Below, piece by piece: positions 32,913 to 43,477 of a stretch of DNA of 64,000 bases. A program made the position numbers and the translations under genes. Origin of the DNA: Nilaparvata lugens. Its lineage: Eukaryota; Arthropoda; Insecta; Hemiptera; Delphacidae. The notes beneath the pieces are model-generated. The model did not search any database, was not told the origin of the DNA, and saw nothing but the letters and a program-made list of their open reading frames with translations. The DNA lies in the NCBI RefSeq assembly GCF_014356525.2, contig NC_052508.1:42697858-42761857 (forward strand), written 5' to 3'. Positions within the stretch are counted from its first letter, which is position 1. Every line of letters begins with the position of its first letter.

Positions 32913-33224
32913 CTAAATTTTACAATTAGCATTAAATTTAATAACTTTTGCAGGAAAAATTATGGATGAAAATCTCTGAGGTAGATATACCTCAGAGATT
33001 TTCTTTGTGGATGAAATGTTTATTTTTAATATTATCCGTCTCCCATGGTGGTTTGTTTCCTCATGAGCCGAGATGATGCTGTGCGGCACATCTTCTGCCA
33101 GCTCGTGGAGAGGCATCCACGGTTTAGCTGTGGGTCTATTAATGATTGCAACAAAGTCCATCTCATCCTCCTCCCCTCGCTGCACCTCCTCTAGTAGTGG
33201 ATCCATGGAGGAGTTGTCCTCCAT
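32913..33224 (-). CDS. Unrecognised acidic ORF in copy B island
   Basis: 103-aa frame beginning MEDNSSMDPLLEEVQ with an acidic first third (RGEEDEMDF), and no known domain. It contains the 16-bp hairpin at 32968-33003. It has no copy A counterpart. It could be a real early gene, an exon, or chance. Confidence 0.3.
   Translation of the reverse strand: MEDNSSMDPLLEEVQRGEEDEMDFVAIINRPTAKPWMPLHELAEDVPHSIISAHEETNHHGRRIILKINISSTKKISEVYLPQRFSSIIFPAKVIKFNANCKI
32968..33003. repeat. Perfect 16-bp hairpin with GATA loop
   Basis: Arms GAAAATCTCTGAGGTA and TACCTCAGAGATTTTC with a 4-base loop. Confidence 0.9.
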
Positions 33225-33352
33225 TCCAGCACATTTCCGTTGAAAAATATTTGATTAGTGTCTTATTTGTTTCAGATTATCATCAAATCAGATTCGTCAA
33301 ATCATACTAGAGAACTTGATCAATAGATTCACTACACAATCTCAAAGTGAGT

Positions 33353-33710
33353 AATAATTTATACATGAGCGATTACTTTAAACAATAATATCTCATAATT
33401 CAATTCCATCTCTAATCAGTTCAAATAATATTTCCTTGCTATCAAATAATTTATGCATGATCGATTACTTTAACACTAATATCTTGTAATTCCATCTCTA
33501 ATCAGTTCAAATAATATTTCTTTGCTATCAAATAATTTATGCATGATCAATTACTTTAAACAATAATATCTCGTAATTCCAACTCTAATCAGTTCAAATA
33601 ATATTTCCTTGCTATCAAATAATTTATGCATGATTGATTACTTCAAACAATAATATCTTGTAATTCAATCTCTAATCAGTTCAAATAATATTCCCTTGCT
33701 ATCAAATAAT
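33353..33710. repeat. 86-92-bp tandem repeat (four units)
   Basis: Units of TTATGCATGATCGATTACTT, AACAATAATATCT, CTAATCAGTTCAAATAATAT and CCTTGCTATCAAATAA. GATTACTT landmark at 33371, 33463, 33549 and 33636. The last unit leads into the 22-bp hairpin. No gene in 33225-33780. Confidence 0.88.
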
Positions 33711-33722
33711 AATAATCAAAGG

Positions 33723-33786
33723 CTTGTATGTGTACAGATTTTTTCCATGATCGATTGTTAAAAAAAAAAATCTGTACACATACAAG
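33723..33786. repeat. Perfect 22-bp hairpin
   Basis: Arms CTTGTATGTGTACAGATTTTTT and its exact complement, separated by 20 bases that contain CATGATCGATTG from the neighbouring tandem unit. Confidence 0.92.
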
Positions 33787-34223
33787 TTAATAATATTTGT
33801 TGAAACTAACCTTTGTTTGTGAGAAGATTAACTCATCCTCGTCCCCGCTAACCTCAGGCTCGTCAAATGCCAACCTCCTCCTCCCCTGCTTCTGCTTGTT
33901 CTTGTTGCTCAGCGTAGTTAGCACCGCACGCCACGGTGCCCAGATAGCAGGTGGAGCCAAGCATTGAACTGGACTGTCACCCAGCACGATCTCACCTGGC
34001 GATGGTGGTTCCACGGTGAGCAGAGAAGGAGCAGGTGCAGCAGCGGACGCCTCGGCAGCGAGGGCAGCTTTCTGTTGCCAGTAGTTAGGATACGCTCATG
34101 TGGTGGTGGGCTATCTGGGAGGATGAATGATGATGATGATGATGGCGAACTCATCTTGTATGATAGTGAAGTATGAAGTACACTCGAATCTGACTCTGAT
34201 GTGAATGACAATTTTCCTCTCAT
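33787..34223 (-). other. Possible coding region, two overlapping frames
   Basis: A Ser/Pro-rich frame (from about 34157, MSSPSSSSSF) and an acidic frame (LAFDEPEVSGDEDELIFSQ) overlap on the minus strand. A donor-like AAAG|GTTAGT lies near 33810. No domain recognised; may be one frameshifted or spliced gene with 32913-33224. Confidence 0.25.
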
Positions 34224-34264
34224 TACATCTGTTTATATAGCATGCATTTCTCTCTCTGTTCCAG

Positions 34265-34660
34265 GCTCATGTGAGTGAGAGCCACACATGCTACAACAAA
34301 AAAATTCAAATTTCTCCCCTAGGACTTGGCAGGGAACAAAACATGCTGCTATATCCTCCCACATCGTTATCAACATCATTCAGATTTGTAAGTATTCTCT
34401 CCTATCATAAAAAACTGTTACAATCACTCAAACATTCTATATTTTTGAATAGCATCCTTGTGCGAGTGAGACCCACATGTGTTAGAAGACGAAAAAAAAA
34501 ATTCTCCCCTAGGACTCAGCATGGGGCAGTGGCTGCTGAGTGAGAGCCACACCTGCTAGAAGGTGAAAAAAAAATTCTCCTCTATGTCCCAGCATGGGGC
34601 CCGTTACAATCACTCAAACATTCTATATTTTTGAATAGCATCCCGCCTCTCGTGATGCTT
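34265..34660. repeat. Diverged direct repeats
   Basis: GAGTGAGA.CCACA and AAATTCTCCCCTAGGAC motifs occur three times, and a 41-bp stretch (GTTACAATCACTCAAACATT onward) occurs twice, at about 34427 and 34604. No gene in 34224-34900. Confidence 0.75.
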
Positions 34661-34910
34661 ATTGATTTCTAATATTATCAGCTGAATATTTCATTGTTTT
34701 CACAGCATTTTCTCACCTCACAACTCGGCTTACAACGTCATAAGCAGTTGAGCTCTCGTCAAGGCAACATACCTGAGAGGTTAGCACACAATTCGAAAAG
34801 GAAGCATAGCCGGATAGTCATCTATAGCTGGACATCTATAGCCGAGGAGATACCTGTCATTCACACAGCATCAACCAACACATGTAAGTACATTTTTACT
34901 TTGATTTTAT

Positions 34911-35110
34911 CCTCAGAGGAGAGGAAAATTGTCATCAGAGGACAATTTTTGTCCTCAGAGGACAATTTTTGTCATCGGAGGACAATTTTTGTCCTTGGAG
35001 GGGAGGATTTTTGCCCTCGGAGGACAATTTTTGTCCTCGGAGGATAGGATTTTTGTTCGGAGGGGAGGATTTTTGTCCTCGGAGGGGAGGATTTTTGTCC
35101 TCGGAGGACA
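34911..35110. repeat. Palindromic minisatellite
   Basis: About nine ~21-bp units of the type GAGGACAATTTTTGTCCTCG, many individually self-complementary (GAGGACAA/TTGTCCTC). Some units are variants (GAGGGGAGGATTTTTG). Abuts the 3' end of the BIR gene. Confidence 0.9.
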
Positions 35111-35119
35111 AAAAACCTT

Positions 35120-35773
35120 CTACAGCATACTGCATGCATGCGATTTTAGCTTATCTTTACGATATGCTTTATCTGGATAATCTTCTCCTCCCGCTTCTTT
35201 CTCGCACTCTTCATATAAACAAAACGGTAAATGTATTACTATTTCAAATGGATTTTTGATAATATATTTGCAATAGACACATTGCAGATAGTGATTTTTA
35301 TGTAAGAAATAACCATTTCTCGCAAAATAGTCTGCTTTATCAGATAATGATTTACAATAGTCACAGTGTAGATGACAATGTTGATTTTCAAAATACTCTC
35401 CTTGAACGGATGAATCTTCCACACGATTAAAAGTTAAATATCTTTCTTCATATTGACGTAGAATATTATTATCGAAATTCTCCTCTTCAATTGTTATATT
35501 ATCTTTCCTTCTCAATGCACAGTTCGGACTGTACCTTGCATGTTCTATTGCTGGTGTGTCACTTTCTTCCCATTTTCCCAAATAAATTGAACAAAATACA
35601 CATTGCACAATGTCCGGTACACATGCGAATATAAATCCCTCTTTTGCCATGTTTTCCACCGACAAATGCTGAGAAGATTTCGTCCATCTTTTATCAAAAG
35701 TTAATAATCTTAATCTTTCATGCAACATTATGTGTTGTTGAAATAACATTTCCACACAGCGTTCTTCTACCAA
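35120..35773 (-). CDS. BIR-domain (IAP-like) protein in copy B
   Basis: 217-aa intact frame. The first BIR (about residues 20-90) has RLLTFDKRW, MAKEGFIF, then VQCVFC, 16 residues, H, 6 residues, C (EHARYSPNC): exactly the canonical C-x2-C-x16-H-x6-C zinc site. A second, degenerate module (about residues 145-190) has ADYFARNGYFLH, LQCVYC and HLPFC with shortened spacing. No RING finger. BIR proteins of insect large DNA viruses block apoptosis; that role here is inference. Copy A lacks this gene. Confidence 0.85.
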   Translation of the reverse strand: MVEERCVEMLFQQHIMLHERLRLLTFDKRWTKSSQHLSVENMAKEGFIFACVPDIVQCVFCSIYLGKWEESDTPAIEHARYSPNCALRRKDNITIEEENFDNNILRQYEERYLTFNRVEDSSVQGEYFENQHCHLHCDYCKSLSDKADYFARNGYFLHKNHYLQCVYCKYIIKNPFEIVIHLPFCLYEECEKEAGGEDYPDKAYRKDKLKSHACSML

Positions 35774-36162
35774 TTCTAATTCACAACTGATTCAAAAACA
35801 TGCAGTTGTACTCTATCACTCTAATTCTATATCATCCTGATCGTTATTCTTTCGTTTTTTAGAAGCTAACATCATCAACATCATCATGCCGAGGGAACGA
35901 AAACGGTCGAAAACGAGGGAACGGTCCACCATCGTAGAACATCGAGGATCCCGAGGAAATTAGCATCAAGAACATGCTCAAGAGATTGAAACGATGCGTT
36001 TTCGACATGATTAGGAAGCACGTGGCACGGCATAATGGCAATGTAAAATGGTTCATTGTCTTGAATGTTTTATTGTATAAATTAGTGGTGATGGATGATG
36101 GGGTTAGCGAGTTTGTCTAATCTCTCATCAATCTTCATAGTTACTTCAACAAAGCGCTGAAC
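35774..36162 (+). other. Upstream part of PolB, frame uncertain
   Basis: The PolB frame can be followed upstream (KRLKRCVFDMIRKH, LLYKLVVMDDG) to about 35960 with a TAA at 36116-36118. The true start is not clear; an ATG at 35886 (MPRERKRSKT) is out of phase. Confidence 0.4.
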
Positions 36163-39100
36163 ATGCTTGAGTATTATGAAGATTTTAATGATCATTTCAT
36201 GTTGGCTATAAGAAAAATCCTGTCATCTTTTGAGAACTTTGTTCGACATGGCAGCGGTTGGGTGTTGAAAAAAATTGACTCACTGGATGTGAATGTGATT
36301 AAATTTAATCCAATATTCACATCCAGTTTCATTCAAACACCCCAGTTTCTTAAAAACAAAAAATGTATTATAAATGTCAAAAATCTGTCTGACGAAAAAT
36401 GCTTTTTATGGTCAGTGCTCGCATATTTCCATCAGAAACCAAGGAACTCACACTTGACTGTAAAGTATTTGAGCAAGTTTGCTCACACACTTGATATGCG
36501 AGGTGTAAATTTTCCGGTGATGACACATGATATCAAGAAATTTGAAATACTGAATCCGGATATTGCAATTCACTCATCGCGTATGACAACAAAAAGTTTT
36601 TCCCCTACCGCACAAGCATTTTCCGCACTCGTAAGCACGAAATTAATCTTTTAATGCTGAAAGCCGATGCAGGAAAAACACATTTTTGTTTAATTGATAC
36701 CGCGAACAGGAAAAACAGATTATCGCGTCTTCTCTCTCACCTTTCAAAACACAACAGTCAAGTACACATTTGTAATTTCTGTTTTCATAGATTTATATCG
36801 AACAAATCTGAAAATTGTGATGGCAAAGCAAATTTGATGAAACATGAACAGATTTGTTCCAAGTTTGAATCACAGTGTGTTTCATATCCTAAATGCGGAG
36901 ACACAATTAAATTTAAGAAACTAGTCGCCACGTTGAAGAAAAAGTATACCATTTACATGGATTTAGAAACTTACGTTGTTGATATCGATAATAATGATGA
37001 TGATGAATCTGATTCCGATGAAATCACTCATAGCTATACAAAGAAAACAGCACGACATATTCCCTGCGGATATTGTTTTGTTGTTATCGATGTGAACGGG
37101 GAAATCGCTTACAGACCTGTACTCCATAGATCGAGTAGTTTAGATGAAAAAATCATGGAGAAATTTCTTCAGGAAATTACAGATCTCGGCGACATTTTGT
37201 ATAAGGATATGAAACGTGAAATTCCGATGCAACATTTATCCGTGGGCTTTGCGCTGAACAGTTCTTAGACACCGATATTAAATGTCGTCACCACGCGCAT
37301 GAAACTGGAAATTACCTATGTGCGGCGCACATTTCTTGTAATTTATCAGCTCGTACTCCAGAGTACATTTCGTGTTATTTTCACAATTTCTCCAGGTTGG
37401 ATTCACATTTCATTCTGAAAGCACTTGGTAAATGCAAAAAAGAAATTTCCTGCATCACAAATACGTCAGAGAGATTTTTGACACTTTCAGTAGGCAAAAT
37501 TAAATTTTTAGATTTCTACAAGTTTATAAGCGAATCCTTGGAAGTATTGGTGCGTAATTTGGTAGAAAGTACAGACATGGAAAAGAAGCTCGAACGTTTA
37601 TTTTCAGTGTTTCATGACCCGCCACGCGAACACAGACATCTCTTGTTGAAAAAAGAAATATATCCTTACTCATACATGAGTTGTCCCGAAAAATTCACGG
37701 AAACATCACTTCCTCCCATCGAATGTTTTCATAATGATTTAACTGATACACCTCTGTCTCGCGAAGAATATGAGCATGCACAAAGAGTGTTCTCAACATT
37801 CAAACTGAAATTGCTCAGTGAATATCACGATTTCTATTTATGTTTGGATGTGTTGCTATTAGCAGAAGTTTTTGAATCTATGAGGTCTACACTTTTTAGC
37901 TCATATGGCCTTGATGTCACTCATTTTGTTTCCCTCGCACACTTCACCTGGAATTGTATGTTGAAGTACACTAAAGTTGATCTAGAGTTGATTACACATC
38001 CTGACATGCATCTCATGTTTGAGGCAGTGATGAGGGGCGGGGCTCCATTTATCGGTAAACGTTATTGTGAGGCAAATAACAAACATCTACCTGAGACATA
38101 CAACCCCTCAAAACCGAGTAATTATCTCCTTCATATTGATGCAAACAGTTTATACTCGGAAGCCATGAGTCGAAACTTACCTGTTGGAAATTTCAAATTC
38201 CTCACAGAGGAAGAAATTTCCAAGCTTGATTTCACAAATTTGGACAGCAATTCAGAAACTGGATATGTAATAGAATGCGATCCCTTGTATCCGAAAGAGT
38301 TACATGATAAGCATGCCAGTTTCCCACTCGCGCCTCTCCACCAAACACCTCCACACAAATTGCTGTCAAACTATCAAACAAATGAGAATGGTCAAACTGG
38401 AACCAAAAAGCTCATGAACACACTTTTTGACCGTGAAAAGTACATTGTCCACTACCTCAATTTAAAACTCTACCTTCAGCTCGGTTTGCAATTAATGAAA
38501 GTACATCACGTAATTAGCTTTTCCCAATCTCCCTGGCTGAAAAGCCAAATCGACTTCAATATCTGCAATAGACAGAACGCGAAAAATAAATTTGAAATAT
38601 CCTTCTTCAAGGCCAGTTGCAATCTCATCTTTGGCAAGACTATTCAATCAGTTCGTAAGCATATCAATGTTGAAATTATCACAGATGAAAAATGGTTAGA
38701 TAAGTACATTTCAAATCCGTTATGCAAACGCTGGCAAAAAATTAGTCCGAACGTGATCGCAGTTTTCTCTCGTAAGTTGGAACTATGAATGAACAAGCCT
38801 GTCTACTCCGGGTTTTCCGTACTGGAGTTGAGTAAATTCCATATGTACGATTTTTTCTATTGTAAATTACAAAAAATTATACCGTGGGATTGCGTAGAAC
38901 TCTGTATGACCGATACCGATAGTTTTCTTTTAAATGTAAAAGTGGAGGACGTGTATCAGTTGATTAAAGAAAATTTGAACCTTTTTGACACTAGTAACTA
39001 CCCTCCTTACCACCCCTGCTTTTCCATGGAGAGAAATAAAGTTGTAGAAAAGTTCAAGGATGAGACAGCCTCAAAACCCATCCATAAATTTATCGGGCTT

Positions 39101-39391
39101 CGATCTAAACTTTACTCGTATATAGTATGTAATGAGAATAAAGAACCTGTAAATAAATGTGTAGCAAAGGGTGTACAGACCGGAGTGAAATGTAGAAAAC
39201 TTAATTTTAATTTATATAAGAAATCGTTGATTGAACGTTGTGAACACATTGAAAAATTCAATATGATGAGATCCTATAATCACACCATGTATCAGATTGA
39301 ATGTGCAAAAATCTGCTTGAGTCCTAATGACAATAAGAGATATATTGCAGAGAACGGTGTGGACACTTTGCCTTTTGGACATTATGGAGTG
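36163..39391 (+). pseudogene. Copy B protein-primed DNA polymerase B (broken)
   Basis: Replicative polymerase of Polintons, near full length. Order: N-terminal CIINVKNLSDEKCFLWSVLA, a C2HC-type finger, ExoI YTIYMDLETY, a second Cys/His cluster, ExoII CYFHNFSRLDSHFI, ExoIII YHDFYLCLDVLLLAE, motif A HIDANSLYSEAM, motif B FKASCNLIFGKT and motif C MTDTDSFL. Breaks: frameshift near 36575, frameshift near 37240, TGA at 38786-38788 between motifs B and C. All catalytic acidic residues are still present, so decay is by few lesions. The N-terminal start is unclear. Confidence 0.9.
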
Positions 39392-39472
39392 CCAACAACG
39401 CTCTGGACTGATTGCTCAGTAAGTCCTGCAACGATCATCCAACACCACTAATTTTGATTTCCTGTTGTAAAT

Positions 39473-40424
39473 ATGAATATTATTAGATCTAAGATAGCGT
39501 TAGAACTTCATAGCGTACCACGTGTCAACTATCCCACTCGCACATATGAGTTGAAAAGTGAAAAAGACTTGCTTCAAGCTGATCTCATTGAGATGAGCAG
39601 TTTATCACGTTTTAATAAAGGTTAAAGGTATATCTTAGCTGTTATTAATTGTTTTTCAAAATTCGCATATTGTGTACCATTAAAAGACAAGTCAAGTCAA
39701 TCTGTATTTGATGCACTCGAACCAATTATTTCTAAAAATAAGGGAGTTAAGTTGTTTCAATCAGATCAGGGAACAGAATTCTTCAATTCAAAAGTTAGAG
39801 CATTATTAGATAGATACAGTATCAAACATCACCATGTTTTTAGTGATAAGAAGCTTCCATAGTTGAAAGGTTTAATAGAACAATTAAAGCAAAAATTTAT
39901 AGATATTTAACTGAACGTGGAACCAAAAACTGGATAACGCAGCTAGACAGTTTGGTTCGTGATTATAATGCAACAATGCACACTTCAATTAGAATGAAAC
40001 CTAAAGATGTGAGGAAAAAAGATTGTAATCGTGTTTTAATGTCTTTGAATTCTGCATTCAATAGACGATATAAATTGAAAAATTCAAAACCAAAATTTAA
40101 GCTAGGAGATGTTGTACGAATCTCAAAGAAAAGGGATTTTTCAATAAATCTTATAACATAAATTGGAGCACAGAGTATTTTGTCATTCATTCTATATTCC
40201 CTTCTCAACCTGTAACGTACAGCTTGCGAGATCTAAATGGAGAAGTAATTAGTGGTAGGTTTTACGGAGAAGAAATTGAAAAAACACAATTAAACGAATG
40301 GGAGAGACAAGTATATCTGATTGAAAAAATATTGAAGCGTGATAAAAAAGGATTGCTTGTTAAGTGGATTGGATTTTCAACACCTAGTTATATTAGTAGA
40401 AGTCAACTATTAGATGAAAAATAA
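39473..40424 (+). pseudogene. Copy B DDE integrase with chromodomain (broken)
   Basis: ATG 39473 (MNIIRSKIALEL). Catalytic D (LQADLIEMSSLS), D (LFQSDQGTEFF) and E (IVERFNRTIK) are visible, followed by the KLGDVVRIS linker and chromodomain YLIEKILKRD / LVKWIGF. TAA at about 39624 replaces Tyr of copy A. Frameshifts occur near 39855 (just before the catalytic E) and near 40140. Follows PolB by about 80 bp on the same strand. Confidence 0.88.
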
Positions 40425-40840
40425 TCTATTGTAATATCATATTGTAATACATTGCATTTACTGTAAATGTCACAAAGATTTGGTGTAAATATAATACATC
40501 ATTATCAAAAATGCTTCTCAGCTTCATTTCAATCTGTGGTTTCATTTTTGTAATTTGCTTTAGAAAATCTTTCGCTAAGGCATAGATAAGGAGAAGCACA
40601 ACACATGCATTCTCGTAAAGAGGGTGCGGGAGAGAGAGGGAACGATATATTGAAGTGAGAAACTTCTATCAGTTTGCTAGTGCATTGCTGTGAAAGGGGA
40701 GAGTGACAGCGAGCACATGTCGACCGCATTCCGATGTCATAAGCCATACACACTCAGAGACCCATGTGGTGAGTGAGACTGCTCTCCTTTGATAACTTAC
40801 GAAAAATGATTAGTTCCTTATCAGATCACATGCTGTACAC
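40425..40840. other. Spacer between integrase and ATPase
   Basis: No gene; one degraded unit of the copy A 70-bp repeat and an AT-rich leader before the ATPase ATG. Confidence 0.6.
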
Positions 40841-41550
40841 ATGTCTAACATGAGTAATATCCCGATAGTGAATTTCGACAATATTATAAGACAGAAAGAA
40901 ATCCCAACATGGTGTAAAAATGGTAAGTTGTTACCTCATAATGCAAGGATCCTTATAATAGGCTCTTCAGGCTGTGGTAAGACCAATTTTTTATTTTATT
41001 TAATTTTTTCAAAGAATGGGTTGAGATTTAAAACTATATACTTACATACTAAGAGCGAGTATCAAGATAAGTACTTGAGAAAGTCTTTTCTTTTTTGAGA
41101 AAAGTCTTTTCAAAAATGAAGGATATTGAATTTCATATAAACAACAATTCTGAATCTATACCACATCCAAACAAAAAAATATCAGAATATTCTTTAGTTA
41201 TATTTGACGATTTACAACTTAATCATGTACCTCAAATAAGAGAATATTTTACTATGGGCCAACATCGTAATATTGACACAGCATATTTAATTCAGAGTTA
41301 TGGAGCTACACAGAAACATTTCACTAGGGACAATGCAAATATGATTATAATCTTCAAGATAGATTTATTGAGTCTCAAATTAATTCACAGAGATCATGTT
41401 GGAGGGGATATTTCTTATAAAGATTTCAGTAAACTTTGCCATAAAGTTTGGAATCGTGAACCTCATAATTTTGTAACTATTATGACCGATTGCGGAATTA
41501 ATAGCGGCAAGTACGGAGATTCGCTCGATACGTTTCTTACCGTTCAGTAG
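40841..41550 (+). pseudogene. Copy B packaging ATPase (frameshifted by small duplication)
   Basis: Walker A ILIIGSSGCGKTNFLF and Walker B YSLVIFDDLQL are intact, as is GQHRNIDTAYLIQSYG. A ~20-bp tandem duplication at 41082-41118 (GAGAAA(A)GTCTTTTC twice) introduces a TGA and shifts the frame after residue ~85. The rest is open to 41550. Ortholog of intact 20033-20716. Confidence 0.88.
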
Positions 41551-41571
41551 AGATTAATTCTTTGTACAGTC

Positions 41572-42498
41572 ATGTTATCTAAAACACGCAGCAGAAAACT
41601 GAATAGAAAGAACGTTGGTTTAATTGATAAGATTAAGAAATTGAGAAAAGTAATCAGCGACAAGCATAAAAGCTTACTTAATTTTGAAAAACAATCGGAG
41701 GAATACAATAGGAAAACGCTCTCACCGTTGATAGAGCCCATAATTGAACTGGGAAAAAACAAATCTAGTTTCCACTCTAATCATGGTGTAAAACCAAAAA
41801 AGGAAGAAGTGAAAGAGGAAGAAGAGAGTATGGAGATTGATGATGAGGAGTCAAGTTATGATAAAAGCTATGAGAGTTCAACAGGGAATCTTTTAAGCTC
41901 AACTAAATTTGAAAACAGTTTACTTGGTTCTAGTAAAAACGATGAGGTGCTGTCACAATACCTAAAAACGTTTCATGCAGAAAAATTGAATAATTCAATT
42001 AGTTATGGAATTTCATACAATTCTAAAGATGATGTGTATTATATTGGAAATCAGCAAGTGATATTCGATAACAGTTATATAGATATTTATAATGAAAGAT
42101 TTCGTTTAACACATGGTCTATTTGAGTTATTATTCAGTTCAAGACCGAATTCGAATCTTTATAATCAGAGAGATCTGGATAAGTATAAAAAAATCTTAAC
42201 ACTTACAGGCATACATTTAGATCGAAGAGGGTATGTTAAACGAAATCAGGGAATTAAATCGCAAATGATTCAGAAGTTATTTCCCATTAAAAAAATTAGT
42301 AAAAAGAAGGGATTGGGTTTATTGAAATTTGCAAAAAATAATTCTCATGATAGAATTCATCAATACTCTGATAATTTTGACGAATTAGTGGAAAGATTAA
42401 ATTTACTCTATTCCTCAAAAGCTTCTGGCAACACTGGACATGATGTTGAGATTGCGTCTATAATTGAAGAACTGAAAGAAGCAAAACTAATTGTTTAG
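41572..42498 (+). CDS. Copy B charged conserved Polinton protein, intact
   Basis: 308 aa: basic helix (LIDKIKKLRKVISDKHK), acidic serine-rich middle (KKEEVKEEEESMEIDDEESS), then a compact domain with ISYGISYNSKDDVYYIGNQ, RLTHGLFELL, LDKYKKIL, GYVKRN and a C-terminal GHDVEIASIIEEL. The YGI...(H/P)GL.ELL block recurs in Polintons of many animals, but no function is established. Starts 22 bp after the ATPase stop, suggesting a co-regulated block. Confidence 0.75.
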   Translation: MLSKTRSRKLNRKNVGLIDKIKKLRKVISDKHKSLLNFEKQSEEYNRKTLSPLIEPIIELGKNKSSFHSNHGVKPKKEEVKEEEESMEIDDEESSYDKSYESSTGNLLSSTKFENSLLGSSKNDEVLSQYLKTFHAEKLNNSISYGISYNSKDDVYYIGNQQVIFDNSYIDIYNERFRLTHGLFELLFSSRPNSNLYNQRDLDKYKKILTLTGIHLDRRGYVKRNQGIKSQMIQKLFPIKKISKKKGLGLLKFAKNNSHDRIHQYSDNFDELVERLNLLYSSKASGNTGHDVEIASIIEELKEAKLIV

Positions 42499-42505
42499 TG
42501 TTACG

Positions 42506-43477
42506 ATGACTTTGCATCGATTTGGTCGGATTGATACAGCTAGAAGTGCTAATCTTACGTGCGATATTGACTCGATAACACAGAAAATAATTGAATCGAT
42601 AAATCAACAAGGAATCAGCGAAGCTGTGAAATTTTATTTAGATTCACAAATAACCAAACTCGTTTCGGAAAATACTGAGAATATTGGTGTGAGCATAATT
42701 GAAAGAGAACATATTCTAAGTTCATTACAAAATTTTAGTGCCAATATTGATAAAGCTATTGCAGAGAGAACTCTAACTTTAGAATCTGCTCTAGGAGAAG
42801 TGAAAACTTTAACAGACAGCTTTTCATCCCAGTTGGACAGTATTAACAACGATAAAGTTGATAAAGGTTATTTAGATAAGAAATTAAAAGCCATATCAGA
42901 TAAAACTGAGAATTTGGAGGTCTTGGACAGAAACTACCTCAATACTAAATTAAAACAGCTTAGTACAGAAATTTTTACTAAAGTAAATGAAACACACCCA
43001 TTGCCAATTGATAAGCAATATTTAGAATCTACTTTGCAGAAATTGACTAGTTCTTCATTAACAAAGGAAGAGTTTGAAAAACGACTATCTGAAATGGCAA
43101 GTGCAATAAAAGCTAATATTATGGATGGTATTGAACAATTCATTACAAAAGATGCTATTGCTATTCTGATTAATCAAATTGCAGACAAGTATGCAACTAG
43201 AAATGATATAGGAGATTTTATTAAGAAAAACGAGATGGAAGTCGCTGTGAAAAGCATTTGTAATGAAATAGCTGAGGCAATTAAAAATTTGGAAGAGGGG
43301 TCTGTTATGAGACTGCAATGTTTGGCTGCATTCATAGATTATCTTAATTTATCCATCCATAAGATAGCTTACGATATCGTCAGCGGATATGCATGCGTCA
43401 GCTTTAATATGAATTGGATAGAAGCTAAGCAACATAACCTTTCCGAAAATCAGGTTGCGGAAATGATAACTACATGA
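42506..43477 (+). CDS. Copy B coiled-coil fibre-like protein
   Basis: About 323 aa from ATG 42506 (MTLHRFGRID), 7 bp after the previous stop. Long heptad-rich helices (TLESALGEVKTLTDSF, DKGYLDKKLKAISDKTENL, EEFEKRLSEMASAI) end in a compact FNMNWIEAKQHNL domain. In copy A the protein continues ~17 residues (MGL...), so the TGA at 43475-43477 is probably a slightly premature stop. Fibre or spike role is inferred from architecture and position only. Confidence 0.7.
   Translation: MTLHRFGRIDTARSANLTCDIDSITQKIIESINQQGISEAVKFYLDSQITKLVSENTENIGVSIIEREHILSSLQNFSANIDKAIAERTLTLESALGEVKTLTDSFSSQLDSINNDKVDKGYLDKKLKAISDKTENLEVLDRNYLNTKLKQLSTEIFTKVNETHPLPIDKQYLESTLQKLTSSSLTKEEFEKRLSEMASAIKANIMDGIEQFITKDAIAILINQIADKYATRNDIGDFIKKNEMEVAVKSICNEIAEAIKNLEEGSVMRLQCLAAFIDYLNLSIHKIAYDIVSGYACVSFNMNWIEAKQHNLSENQVAEMITT

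Noticed and set aside
34911..35110. CRISPR-like array
   Set aside because: Units are contiguous without unique spacers and the genome is eukaryotic; it is a palindromic minisatellite.
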